A stretch of DNA of 64,000 nucleotides, taken from Endomychus coccineus. Taxonomy: Eukaryota > Arthropoda > Insecta > Coleoptera > Endomychidae. Below are positions 49,761-61,789 of this stretch, piece by piece. The stretch is taken from contig OY294071.1 of assembly GCA_958510875.1 (NCBI GenBank), forward strand, positions 33,138,581 to 33,202,580. The letters are read 5' to 3'. Below the pieces are notes generated by a model. The model made no database searches, was not told where the DNA came from, and saw only the letters and a list, made by a program, of their open reading frames with translations. The translations under genes and the position numbers were made by a program. Every line of letters begins with the position of its first letter. The stretch's first letter is position 1.

Positions 49761-49985
49761 AAGCAGGTTCCCAGAAATTATTTCTTTGTTACTTCCAAAA
49801 TGTTCGAATGGAAAAATGAGAAGCCACTTAGATACGAATTGATCTAGAACTATGTTTGGGTTTCCCTTTGAATGTTGGAATGGTTTGTCTTCACTTTCAT
49901 TGAAGCTAAGTCAAAATTTATTGGGCCAAGTAGTTATTTTTCGAAATCTGCAAATCATTAAGAAGCTTTCATTTTTAAAACACTT
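49761..49985. other. Short unassigned stretch
   Basis: Lies between the env-bearing relic and the next LINE copy. No LTR could be matched here. Confidence 0.4.
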
Positions 49986-49989
49986 ATAT

Positions 49990-50530
49990 TTTTACTACAA
50001 TTTGACTACACGAGAGGAAAACGTGTACAGAAGAACATCGTGTGAGCCAGCGGTGGAATTATGGGAGAGGAATGTATTTTTCTTAAAGGTTTGGAAGGTA
50101 TAAGCATAAGGACAGACCTCATTAGGCAAAGAGTTCCACAACTTCGCCGTTTGATAGAAATTCGCTTGACAATGAAGAGGTGACTAGCTTGAGCTCGTCT
50201 AGTCTACCTGGAATCTCTCGTGGTGGAATAGCATACGAGATTTTTGATAAACACCTATCATGGAAATATCTATAGAAAAGGGGGAGATTTCCCACCTTTT
50301 TACGATGTTCTAGAGAGGTCAATAAATTCGTAAGTGTGATGGCATCATCAATCAGACGAATAGTTCTCTTCTGGATAGAATCCAAGAGCTTCAGCGTATG
50401 TTTGGGAGCTGAACTCGAAACATGTGAACAGTTCACCAGGACAGGTCGAATCTGTGCTTTGTAGATTATGAGGAGCTGCCGGGATGTAAAGTAACTCTTG
50501 GCACAGAATAAAAAACCAAGTTTTACAGTA
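49990..50530 (-). mobile_element. CR1/Jockey-like LINE, 3' fragment copy 6
   Basis: Minus-strand copy of the last ~540 bases. Its 3' end lies near 49998 (complement of AATTTGACTACACGAGAGG). Reading upstream are PPREIPGRLDELKLVTSSLS, LEHRKKVGNLPLFYRYFHDR, SIQKRTIRLIDDA and APKHTLKLLDS. It ends upstream inside the AQIRPVL region near 50450-50530. It is 5'-truncated, as is common for LINE insertions. Confidence 0.88.
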
Positions 50531-52250
50531 GTAACCTGCTCTTATACCAATGAATTTCTCAATTTATTTCTGGCCTTAATTACGTATTGATCTATTATTG
50601 ATACATAAATGAAATTCAACGTTATTTATGTTATGTTAATCTCCGTCAACATTATATCGAATAAATGTCAATGGAAAGCTGAAGAGGATCATTCTCACAT
50701 CTCTACAATTTGAATTCCAATTAATACTGATTTACCTCTTAAACTGTTAGTACTTGTAGTCGAAGACAGATGTCAAAATGATATAATAATACCCTCGATG
50801 ATTTGCCTGCCCTGTAATTTCAATATTGAATAAGTGGAGTAGTTCGGTAGACAGGGCGAGTGGCAGCTCTCAAGATGTTTTCATTGTGATTGTAGGTGTT
50901 TTGATATGCAATGGAGACCGCACAATAAGCTAGCACGAGCATCTGCACCGTCTTCCGGTAAAGCACTCTTTCCGTTTTCTATTGTGGGTTAGACTACGCG
51001 ACACGCGTCTAACAAAGCTTTCATTGCATGCAGGCTTAAGTATGCGATGTTACATGATCTCTGCCTTACAAATCACTTCCTTCAGATACGACAATTTTTT
51101 ACATCTGCAGTATGCAATGCTATCATTAACTTTCATATATGCCATGCTAGATATTCGTCAGATGTTTTATTGTACCGCCGAATGCCATGACAATGACCAG
51201 ATTTCAACTTCTGCACAGAATTTGAAACATATTATAACGACTTGAAAGAAAGTTTCTTCAAGGTTCAAGAGAATTCAATTTCTTTTCCCAATTGGATGAA
51301 ATTGTCAATCAAAGATTATTTCACATATAGTGCTTTTAAGATTAATAAACAGAAAAATTGCACATGAGGTGGCTGTTTAAGCTAAAGCCTTTGCCCACCG
51401 TCAAAGGTTTATAAAACGAACATTCTATGGGCTTATAGATGGTAAACTTTAAGCTTATGTGATTCCGTGATTCGTCATAGATCAACTGTTGACGTAGCTT
51501 CATCTTTTGAAAGAGGATTATATGAAAATACTGGGTTTGCAGTTGCAGTTATTTTCATACATGTTCTGCCGCAAGTATGTAGGATCTTAGAGTTACGTTT
51601 AATTCACAATTGTCCTTCAATGTAAATGTACTCTATGGGCTTCATATTTCGAGATACCCTGAATGGTGTTGCCTCCATCTCTACTGCTGGGGGCATTGGT
51701 ACGATTGAGCGTGAATTGAGAAGTGGCTCTCTCATCGAGTCGAAGGTTTTCATCCCATTAGAGGAACCCTCATGATTGACTGCTGGAAAGGTTAGTTCTT
51801 GTTAGCCTGGAAAGACAGCGTTAAACCCAGCTGTGTTATTCCTGTACAAACTTATGAATGGTATGGTTGATAGTCCAGGCTTACTTGCAGACCTAGACTC
51901 GGATCCCTCGTACCCGAATTGTTTTCTACTCTCCAATACATCAACTTGGCCTCGCTTACGCTCAGTACAGGGACCTCTTAATATATTTTGCACCTCTTGC
52001 TAAATCACAAATTTTTTTATTAATTTTCATATATATCGCAATGTTATTGCTATATATTTTTTTCATCTTATACTGTTCTATCTGTTGGAGTCTGAATTGT
52101 GTTTTAGTTTACTTGCAAATTTGCAAATTCTCTAATTCAATTTGGATTCTAGCTCTATCAAACATACATATAGCCTAGTAATAAATGAAAAAGATTGACT
52201 TATGATGACTGTACATGACCAATCACAAAAATTTAATGTTCATCTAGTAA
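50531..52250. other. Unassigned AT-rich sequence
   Basis: Short ORFs (50982-51245 plus; 51802-51993 minus) without domains. No gene is supported. Confidence 0.4.
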
Positions 52251-52254
52251 CCCT

Positions 52255-53290
52255 TCAAAGATCCATCTAAGCGAAAATACAATATCTTCACGGTGACCAA
52301 AGTGCCGTAGCTGGTTGGGGCTGGTGAAAGCTGCTGGATCTTCCAACTGAAGCAGGGTGCGATTGCGCCTGCTGTCAGGTGACAAACGCCAGACGTGCTT
52401 ATAACCCAGAGGACAGACTGGAAGAACAAGAACTCTGGACCACTTCCGTCAGGGGGACTCGTGTGGTTCACAGACCGGTCTAAGGCTGGCGAGTCTAGCG
52501 TAGCCGGAGTTTACTCGTGCTCACCCAGGGTGAACTTTAAATTTCCCTGGGTGCTCTGGACCTGTGCCCTGGCAAACCTAAGACTAGGCAACCGAACTAG
52601 GCGAATTTATATCTGCACCAACAGCCGAGTGGCACTGGGCACCTATACAACGACTTCTAGGCTTGTTTGGGAGTGCCAAGCGATCCTGACTGAATAGCCA
52701 GAAGGAACAAACTTCAGCTAGTTTGGGTACCCGTCCACTCTGGCGTAAAAGGAAACAAAGTGGGCGATGAATTGACCAAACGGTGCCCCGATCCAGCGAT
52801 CAGAATTTTATCGACCACCGAACGCCATGCTCTCAGAGAGCTACTGGATAAACATTGGTTCTCGGTTTTGAGTGATACCCCCGTATGATGCAGGTGAAAC
52901 TTCACATTGCAAAGCTCTCGCCCAAACGCTCTAAAATCCTTCTCTATATGAACAGAAGAGGCATCAAACTGGTGACAGGACTTCTTACAGGTCACTGTCA
53001 TTTGAATAGACATCTAACCTTAATGGACTTCGTTGATGACCCAGCTTGTAATAGAGGAAACTGCCTCTCATATCCTAGTACTGGCTTCTCTTAGATTACA
53101 ACACCTTGGAACGGCATACATACCGCCTGAGGCCATAAAAGACATCAGTCCTTCAGAATTATAGCTTCTGGCATTGTCTGAGGCCTGCTGGACTGAGTTT
53201 TGTTTCAAGGGGCCCACAATAGACCCAATCAAATAGTCTAAGTACTCAGGACTTCGCCCTCGCTTTGATTGATTGATTGATTTGTTGAGC
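52255..53290 (+). pseudogene. LINE remnant: RNase H and C-terminal domain
   Basis: GLVWFTDRSKAGESSVAGVY (~52450-52510) is an RNase H start, with FTDR where FTDGS is expected. It is followed by ICTNSRVALG (DSRAAL-type motif, Asp changed to Asn), a decayed VWVPGH-type block near 52720 and a RHALREL-like stretch. The downstream LINE C-terminal region reads KLHIAKLSPKRSKILLYMNR, LVTGLLTGHCHLNRHLTLM and DPACNRGNC. A GATT-type tail (TTGATTGATTGATT, ~53266-53280) may be the 3' simple repeat. It resembles RNase H-bearing LINE clades (I, R1 or relatives). Mutated catalytic residues and frameshifts show it is dead. Confidence 0.8.
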
Positions 53291-54654
53291 ATTAACCTAT
53301 ACAGACAGCTGAGCATGTAAAGAACAGATCATTATTTCAAAGTTTGTTTATTTGGCTGAAGATCTGAAGAGCAATTATTATGAAATACAATCGAAGAAGC
53401 TGAATAATTTAACTGGCAGATAAAAACGTGATATTATAAACATTCACTGCAATATTGTTGTATAAGAAGTAAGAATGTTGAACGAATGCGTGATCGTTTG
53501 TTGATTAAAATCAACTATTAGAGGGAAAGCCAAGTTGATTGACCCCAAAACTGTTTAAATAGATGGTGCAATTTGTAAAAGCACGCAGCGTGTGTTTGTC
53601 GTAAACGATTTCTTAGGATGTACCGCCCTCATTTCTGCATTATTCTTTCCAAATCGTTTTCCATATGCATAATTCCGAATGCATAGCGTCAATTCTTACC
53701 CCTGCATTTCATACTTCAGATATTGAAATTTATTTCGCTTACAGATATATTCATGCGTATTTACTCCATCGAAATATTCGAATGAATGGATTTCAGTTAG
53801 CATCTGAATGCGTTAGAATGTTAAGAATATCGAGTTCCATACTAGGGTAACATTGAAATATATTATTATTATGATTTCAATCAAGGCTAGTTAATTGGCA
53901 ATTTGAAATGCGGTAGTTTTCAGATGAAAGATGTAACACATTTTATTTATTACAGTTGCTATCAATCATATGATGATATGACCATGCGCTCACCGCCTTC
54001 AAATAAAGACAACATTGCATTTAATTTGTGGTAATTGGTTTATAAGTATCTAGCTTGTGTTCTTATGAATTATTACTAGGATCTTGAGAAATTGTTCTGC
54101 AGCAGAGTATATTATTACAAGAGTTCTTCGTCTAAAGTGCCTGTAGAAGTTCTTCACCTAAATCTTTTTCAATTATATTCATTCCACAGTCTATGCCATG
54201 ATGCTCAGCTAACGTTGATTGGGAAGTTATTATTCAATAAGTGGAGCAGGAAACATCCTCTTCAATTTAAATCTATGAAGATGTTACTTCTATTACAAAA
54301 GTTAAACCTTGAAAAGTCTATATCCACCATCTGAATACTTAATTTATTCTACTTTTGAAAAATCATAGTAGGTGGGACCTACAGCTCTAAAAATAATGTT
54401 CTTGAGGGGAAATCAACTTCGCTATTGAACTCAAAGGTAGTGTTTTCAAATGACCAAATCATGTAAATAAGTGAGGTTACGAAGAATGACCAATATGTTA
54501 AAGTCCAAGCCGATGAGAATGAAATAATATTGCATATTAGCACCAAATCAAACAACATGGAATCCATTTTCAAACCTGGAGATTTTAAATAAATTTTTAC
54601 GTACATCAAGAAATACACAAACTGATTGAATAAGTTATTTCCTAATAAGTACAT
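53291..54654. other. Unassigned AT-rich sequence
   Basis: Short ORFs only (for example 54379-54663 minus, hydrophobic and AT-driven). Nothing that I can assign. Confidence 0.4.
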
Positions 54655-54835
54655 AATAATCAACCTTATCCACTAAAAATACTGTTAAAGTACCAAGTGG
54701 CCATCATTAGAGTGAGCTAAAATAGAAATAAAAATGTGTCTGTTTAAATACTATTTGGGGATAATAATGCAAAAAGCGGTTACCCTCAGTTGAAGATAAA
54801 TCGGAATTCGTTATTTATTAAATTAGTGAAAATCG
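54655..54835 (-). repeat. PLE tail fragment (subfamily of the 18-kb copy)
   Basis: The reverse complement matches 18990-19180: CCGATTTATCTTCAACTGAGGG, then ATTATCCCCAAATAGTATTTAAACAG, CTCTAATGATGGCCACTTGG, and TTTTTAGTGGATAAGG. Only the 3' portion of the element is present. Confidence 0.8.
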
Positions 54836-56570
54836 AACTTTAGACAGTTATTTTATTTGAGTTTAGAATGAATTTTAATCACGTATTGCTGATTCTATTC
54901 AATTTTAAAAGGTATCTAGTTTAAGAGAGATTAGGATAAACTTTGAAGGACTTGGGACGTTGAAATTTCAATAAACGCGTGGAGAGAGTTTCTGAGAAAA
55001 ATTAAATTATACAAAATGGTATGTAACCATTTTGAAGAAAGCCGAATCAGTGTCATGCTTATTTGTTTTCCAAAAAAATCGCCCTGCTCTGTTTTCACCA
55101 ATTTTGACATTGGAAACAATTGTTACAGCATGAATAGATTTTTCCTCTGTCTTTTGACACTTTGTTTTTTAAAATCGAGTTATAAATACAAAAGTTACGA
55201 GGGTGTCTCCATCCTGAATGTGCACACTATCTTAATTTAGGAAAATACGTGATAGTGGTTTTCTCCTCAAAAGTTTCGAAAAAATGTTGTTTTGCTCAAA
55301 CGTGCAGTACTTTTTCACCTGTTTTCGATATTTTTTGAAACATAATTGCAAATTTTGGACCAGTACCTATTTAATGAACAATTTTGCATGATGTTATTAC
55401 ATTAATAACGCCAGATTTTATCCAGCTCTACTGGAACTTGTGTTTGTATCCATCTAATCGAAAACGTGATACGTGGTACAGTGTTTCTATCGTTGAGGAA
55501 AACATAAATGAAATCTGGACGAGAATAACGGTGATCTAGCGTTCTAATAAAGTGGCAGAAGCTTGTGTACATATTCGCTGAGGGGTTAGTCGTTGTTTCT
55601 GGGTATTCTTTGATTCTTTCCGGTTCTCAACAATGGCAGGCGGGGTGACAGCTCTGACAGCCCCAAGTCGCGCACTCGGCTCAGTGCGATAGCGGTGCTT
55701 TTCTGGCAACCGAAACGCAGGACTATAATTTGAAGCACACAATTATTCATTGTGTTATGCCCCGGTACAGCCGCAGGATTTCTCCCCTGTGGTTTTCTTC
55801 GATTTTCTGACATATGTCGTAATTATTACCGGCTTTGCCATTACCACTGTTGTTTTCGATCTCGCTAAATTCACCCTTAGTCTTTTTTCAAACTTCCGAA
55901 TCTTTCTTCATATCTCATTTCCATCAATTTTGAATCGAAATGAATTATGTTCGTTAAGAGCATGGCAAGGTGTAGAGATATATTACCAAGTAAATAAGAA
56001 ATTGAAAATGAAACACGCATTTACTCTTTAATAACAATGTATTAACAATCGATTCACCACACAGTGGCATGCACAGAATGAGCTATTACAAAAGTAAAAC
56101 GCGTTTCGTCAACGATGTGACTTTATCAAACATAAACAACGATCAGACGCTCGGCATTAGTCGTACCGCTCGATCTATTAGTACGCGTCTACTTCATGTG
56201 GCAAATGCAACAGTGACACTTTTCACGAATTCGGGCCCATACTAGAAAACTTAAAACATATTCAATGTCAAAATTTGAATTGAAGGATAAAATGTGAATA
56301 AAACAAATTTACATACTAATCAGTTTTAAAAGCTTTATTAACTAATGAATATTCCCCAAAATTAATCTAAATTTGTTACTCGGGGGTTTTTGGAGGTCGC
56401 TGAATATGAATATGATGTTTAAAAAAGTCTCCAATGTACCTGGTGCACAGGTCACCCTGGTGCACTACGACAACTGAGGCACATTGACCCAATTGCATGC
56501 GAAATGCATCGAAAATAGGCTTTAGGGTCGCTGATCAGTGATCACGAATATATTATTTAAAAATGAAATT
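54836..56570. other. Unassigned sequence
   Basis: AT-rich with a GC-richer patch at 55600-55780. ORFs there (55536-55813 minus; 55750-56031 plus) overlap one another and show no domain. No gene is supported. Confidence 0.4.
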
Positions 56571-56571
56571 A

Positions 56572-57022
56572 AAAAAACCCTTGCAAATTCCTACATGAGT
56601 CTTTATAATGTTAAAAGTATATTTTAGGTACAATGCTCAAATGTGATACTTCTAATAAGGTTTGACAACCTTCTTCTATTACCTCATAAATCTTCAACAT
56701 CTGGTTCGAAAGTGAATCCTCGAACGTTATATTCTTATTTCAGTTCTTTAGTCGTATTACATACTGTGATTCGATATAAATATAGAGCTTTTAAGAATAT
56801 TGCTTAAGCAGCGATTTCTTAATTTATATAATTAAAACATTAGTTGTGTTGTTGTTAAATTAGTGGGATAAGGACGTCTTGTGGTGATATAACTAGTCTT
56901 AAGAAATCACGTTAATATACAGTTATACGTCTTCAGATGATGGTCGTGAGACCGAAACGTACGTAAAGACCAAATTAATAAGCATATGTGTTAGTGTGAC
57001 CTATTTCCCGAAAAGTTTATAT
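56572..57022 (+). repeat. PLE 3' tail with hammerhead-like motif, unexpanded TA site
   Basis: Continuous copy of the tail that is split at 5336-5580 and 9534-9765. At the place where those copies have ~200 bases of TA repeat and the R4-type element, it has only ATTTATATAATTAAAACATTAG. A hammerhead-like fold lies at 56929-56970: stem I GTCTT/AAGAC, core CAGATGA, stem II GGTC-GTGA-GACC, then GAA, then a 3-bp stem III ACG-TA-CGT and A before the stem I return strand. The second core base is A (normally U) and a T bulges before stem II. Confidence 0.8.
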
Positions 57023-57520
57023 ATAAATAAGATTGTCAACACATTCTCTGGAACCCGATCTCAATTATATGCTTTGCTATGCCCATCCGCCCCTATGTAT
57101 AGCCACTGTGTGGTGAAACAATTGTCAATACATTGTTATACAAATGTCAATTTGTGTTCCAATATTCAAGTCGTGACCTTAAACTCGAATTATTTACTGA
57201 TTTGTGTGAAATATTTGGAACAACTCCATTTAAATGCGATTGTGTTGGCGACTAACCCTCTTTCAACATCCGGGCACGTGTGCTATTTGCACCACGGAGA
57301 ACTTATATCAGACAGTCACCGGAAAATGAAAAGACCACGATAAACCCGCTAATTATTCATGTATGCTTGCACCCGGCACCCGACTATCTCAATTGTTCAT
57401 CATGCCAGACGTACCATTTGTTATTAACGCAGCTCGCACGAGATATTTCATAATTTACCAATATTATCAATAAGCAACTATCAATACACTAAAAGAGTTC
57501 ACAACTGACACTATAACAAT
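57023..57520. other. Unassigned sequence
   Basis: A 115-codon ORF (56996-57343) runs out of the PLE tail and shows no domain; I regard it as chance. Nothing else recognised. Confidence 0.4.
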
Positions 57521-57529
57521 AATAGGTAC

Positions 57530-57695
57530 GAAATAATCACCCTTATTCACTAAAAATACTATTAAAGTACTAAGGGCCTTTAAGCTGCCAAGCAGCTCTC
57601 ATCAGAGTAAAGTGGGTTTACTCTGATGATGGCTACTTGGAAGCTTATAGCTCCTTAGTATTTTAATGATATGTTTAGTGGATAAGGGTCATTAT
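57530..57695. repeat. Inverted pair of PLE tails
   Basis: The left arm (CCTTATTCACTAAAAATACT ... CTCATCAGAGTAAA) and the right arm (TTTACTCTGATGATGGCTAC ... TTTAGTGGATAAGGG) are inverted about 57611. Both carry the CTGATGA-containing tail motif of the PLE subfamily at 18-19 kb. The right arm leads into the PLE coding remnant, as in elements that begin with a terminal repeat plus an inverted partial copy. Confidence 0.85.
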
Positions 57696-57739
57696 TTCGA
57701 TCAACTATCAGTTCATCTGTTATGTAATTTTGTACTGAT

Positions 57740-59130
57740 TTTCCTACGACTTTTTATAATCGACGCCAATTGAACCGAGATTATTTGGTCGTGTATGTAG
57801 ATGTGAGGCGTGCGATTTTATGGTACAAAACACAAGACCCCCCAACTTTATCATCTTGAATAGTAGACTTCTGCTGATAGCTAATCTTAAAAAATAAGAA
57901 TAATTAAGCTTACTAGAGGCGAAATCAATTTGATCAATCATAGACCTTCACTTTACACTCTCGATCAAGCTAATCAAATGCATACTCTCAATTCCAAAAG
58001 TCATATCCAAAAATTCAATAAGCTTCTTTCTTCTACTCCCAAAGCCCTCACCGAAACTCCCAGATCAATCCTTCTCGACAACACTGTGGTTAATTTATCA
58101 TCCATTCCGAAGCGGAACAATCAGTTATATCCAAAGGTCCTAATTTTGTTTTCTTCCCCAAAGACATCCCTACAACATCCATTATTTCTGCTGCATCCCT
58201 TCATAAAGTTCCCCATCCCGCAGCAGACGAAACAATTCTAAGGCAAATTGCCCCACCTTTATGATCAAAGCTCTTAATTCCCTCCAATCTAATCACGACT
58301 TAGTTGTTTTAAAAACTGATAAAGGAAACTTTGCTGTCATGAATCGTTCAGATTTTCGTAACAAACTGATTCCTATAAATCCATATCAACAGGTCCCACC
58401 TACTCTGTGGAAGGTTCAGTTTCACAAATCAACCATCATTCTTCCCTTCCTGATCCAGATAAGCAATGTCTTATGTCTCGTGGTTCCTGGAGCTCCGGCT
58501 ATATGGTTTGCCTAAAATGCATAAACCTTCAGTTCCTCAAGACCAATAGTCGGATCTCCTACTTATAAACTCTCTTTATCTCTCATCTGCCCCCAAAGCT
58601 CTTATAGGAATTCCAATCATTTTATTTCAAATTCCTTTCAGTTCGTTTGGAAACTTCAAACCCGAAATGTTGGCACAGGCGATTTGCTCGTCAACTTCGA
58701 CATTGAATCGCTTCTTACTAATGTTAGGAATATTGGTACAAGCTATTCAAAGTCGAAGCTGACGAGCAAATCGCTCTTTCCAATATTTCTCAATTGTTAT
58801 CGATCAAAAATATTTCAATGGAACTTACTCCCGTCAATTGATTTTGTTTTTTTTTCACATTTTTTCTTCTGTAGGATAGCAAGCATACCAATGGTGCTAC
58901 CATGGGCTCCTCACTTTCTCCGGTGATAGCTAATATCTTCATCGCAGCTTTTGAGTAAGATGCTACTGACTCTCCTGTTCTCAAACCCAAATATTGGTTT
59001 GGATATGTAGATGACACTTTTGACAACATGACAGTGAAAATCTTGTTCCTTTCGTTAACCATTTAAATCCATCACATCCCAATATCCACTTCACCTTGGA
59101 AGTTGCATCTTTTAATGTATTAGTACGAGG
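57740..59130 (+). pseudogene. Penelope-like element reverse transcriptase, decayed
   Basis: N-terminal and finger regions in broken frames: VVNLSSIP ... KGPNFVFFPKDIPT (~58090-58170), MIKALNSLQSNHDLVVLKTD then KGNFAVMNRSDF (~58261-58350), LYGLPKMHKP (~58498-58530), LVNFDIESLLTNV (motif A, ~58688-58725), TMGSSLSPVIANIF (motif B, ~58899-58940) and FGYVDDTF (motif C, ~58999-59022), then HPNIHFTLEVASFNVLVRG (~59060-59130). The motifs and their order are those of PLE reverse transcriptases, which act with a GIY-YIG nuclease. The latter is missing because the frame is cut by a mariner fragment near 59130. Numerous indels make it inactive. Confidence 0.88.
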
Positions 59131-59620
59131 GAAATGGGAAAAGTCCTTGAAAAATGAAACAGATGGTGCCACAATCGAAAATCGAAGCCGAGAAAGGCCA
59201 AAAAGTGGGTTTATTGGCCAACAAAGTCGTGGCGACAGTTTTTTTGTGACGCACACGGTATCGTCCATATCGATTACGTTGAAAAGGACAAAACGATCAC
59301 CGGCGTATATTATACAGATCTGTTGGATTAATTTTAAGCGAAAGCGGCCGTATTTGGTAAAGAAAGAAGTGCTCTTCCACCAGGACAGTGCACCGGCGCA
59401 CAAGTCCGCAGTCGCAATGCCAAAATTGCATAAATTGCGGTACGAATTAGTTCATCACCCACCATTCTCCAAATTTGCCACCCCGCGATTTTATCTATTA
59501 TTGAGGGATCGCCGATATCGTATTATTTGGATGGGATCGAAAAATTAGAGAAACGTTGGACGAAGTGTATCGGGTTACAAGGAGATTACGTTGAGAAATA
59601 AAATAAGTTTTGACCAAATA
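59131..59620 (+). pseudogene. mariner-type transposase fragment nested in the PLE
   Basis: Several frames together give the central and C-terminal mariner transposase: a WCHNRKSKPRKAK segment, DAHGIVHIDYVEKDKTITG, YYTDLLD, then VLFHQDSAPAHKSAVAMPKL with the second catalytic Asp (HQD). In a shifted frame, SPNLPPRDF carries the third Asp. The N-terminal helix-turn-helix half and the first catalytic Asp region are missing or unrecognisable, and no terminal inverted repeats could be found. The classic DD34D mariner signature is clear, but at least three frameshifts are present. Confidence 0.85.
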
Positions 59621-59639
59621 AATCATTCGTTGTTTCATT

Positions 59640-59975
59640 TTTCAGGGAGTTTTCACCTTGCCCTCGAAAGTCGACAAACTGACAGTACATTGAGACATTT
59701 TATTACCGAAAACCAACTCAAACCGATAGATGGCCTTTTCCACTACCATGAATCATCAAAAATGTTTTGGTCCACAGAGCTGTTACCTTATCGCAACCCC
59801 AATCCTTGAAAGTTAAGTTATCAATTAAAGCGCCTTTCATAATATGTCCTATTAACGAATAATTTCTTTGAATTGATTTTTTATAATTGATTTCTGGGTA
59901 CCGAGTAAGTTCCACTGGTGCAAATTGGTGCAGGTGCCGGACGAACTCACCTTTATTCTTTCGATACATTAAAAA

Positions 59976-59981
<6 letters not shown>
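59640..59981 (-). other. Unassigned stretch with an 87-codon minus-strand ORF
   Basis: The ORF 59718-59981 (MMFLMYRKNKGEFVRHLHQF...) has protein-like composition but no domain that I recognise. It ends beside the TA microsatellite. It could be the remains of another transposon protein; I cannot tell. Confidence 0.3.

Positions 59982-60009
<28 letters not shown>
59980..60009. repeat. Short (TA)n microsatellite
   Basis: About 30 bases of pure AT alternation. No R4-type sequence adjoins it. Confidence 0.95.
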
Positions 60010-60013
<4 letters not shown>

Positions 60014-61780
60014 AGATTTAATTTCTTGCAAACAAATCTTTTTAAATATTTAACCAATTTAATCAGACTATCAATTTCATTGCTGTTAGTATTTAACATG
60101 CAGATTTTGGGTTTTGAACTCATACAAAGGGACGGAGTTATTCAATTCATAACTGACCGATTCATATAATCTCCCTCATGGAGAATTTGTGTTGACATGT
60201 TCATGAACGTATATAATAGGAGGGGTGTCCAGAACAATTTTTGTTGATAAATAGGTGATTTAAATTTACACTATTCACCCTATAATCATGTGAACAAACA
60301 CATTTTCATTGCGGTAAATATAATTTTAAAGAAATGCATCAGCAGACGTTTTTCTTGACTTGAGTCCTAAATTGGATTTTCTAACCTGTTGAGTGAGCAT
60401 ATTAAATAAATAAATAAATAAACGAAGGGAAGAACTAAAAGCTTTTATTGATCAATTCCAAAGATTTTCTCATCAAGCTTCCAAAACATGGCGGAAACAT
60501 CTCTCCTAGACCCTGGGGCTGTCGATCATTTTCTCACCGTTTCTAAATATCATCCAATCCAAGAATTGCATATTATATAGACACCCATGTATTATCTAAT
60601 TTTCATCATTATTAGAGATGCTGTTAGCAGATCATTCTTTGTAATGTAAAAAGCATCCCTATTCTTATAGATGAACAAATGAAAAATATAAAATGCGAAA
60701 GGAGTTGAAAGAGGTTGACTGAGGGTTATTGTATGCCTCGATAATTCTAGATTTATTTTGATTCATACAAAGGCTTCAAAGTTCGCAACCACAAAGTTTT
60801 AGGCTATTGGCAGTTTGACGTTGTTGGTGGAATAATTTGCGAAGTCGTAATTAATATTCAAGTATTTAGAGGCTGGGAGTTGAGTCTCTCTGTAAGACTG
60901 CGATTAAGATGTTGGAACATAGGATTAGGGGAGGAAAACCTATTAAAAAATGAAGCTGTATCCAGAGGGGACGACAAGCAGGCAGGCAAGTAATCCAGGA
61001 GTAATAGAAGAACGTACATGATCGCCTGCTTGAAGTCGATCCGAATGGTTAAAAGGTAAATGCAGAGTAAATATTTGACATAGATAATTACAGCCGCGCC
61101 TGAGAGGCGTGCCATGCAGCAGTGACGACCATCAGTACGTCTCTGGGGGTTGACTCAGCTCCCGCTTTGCTACCCCGACTTATCCTGATGCTCACAGTTG
61201 AGAACCAGATCCGAATTCAGCCCTTTTAATATCACCTTTTAAATTTCATAACATGTTAACCGTAAGAGACAAACAAGCAAACGAGTGTCATCGTTTTCCA
61301 ACAAAGGATCTAAATTAATGTACAACTGACAATTCGATCTAACTATATTTTGCGGAACTCTTATTGCAACTAATACTCACGTCAGAAGACAAAACCAAAA
61401 AGCGTTGCACTTTAGAGTATTGGAAACATGCGTAGCTTTGAAGTTATTCATAAGAATTAAGATAAACAATTCTTCTTATAACACTGCTCATTGTTTGAAT
61501 ATCATCTGCTTACAATCCGATGTAGCTTTTGATTTCTGTGTCCACACAAGTAGGTTTTCTTGAATTCCAGTCATGAAAGTGTAATGTGCATTACTTATCG
61601 CCTTGATGAAAATACGTTTTACCAAAATATTTTTCTCTTCGGGAAGCTCTTTAGGATGATTTAACCGCCACAATTAATTCTCCGAAGGAAGCGATGAGCA
61701 CCACATCAACTGCAGTTGTAGAAATCAACACCTGAAGAGGCAATCTTAATCATTCTAGAGCCATGTTTTCACCGAACCAG
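60010..61780. other. Unassigned sequence
   Basis: AT-rich DNA with an AAAT microsatellite near 60405-60422. A slightly GC-richer patch at 60870-61200 overlaps an 85-codon hydrophobic minus-strand ORF (60858-61115) that I do not recognise. No gene is supported. Confidence 0.4.
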
Positions 61781-61789
61781 CAACGCAGT

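Noticed and set aside
60858..61115. 85-codon hydrophobic ORF as a membrane protein gene
   Set aside because: Composition alone suggests it. There is no start context, domain or exon signal to support a gene.
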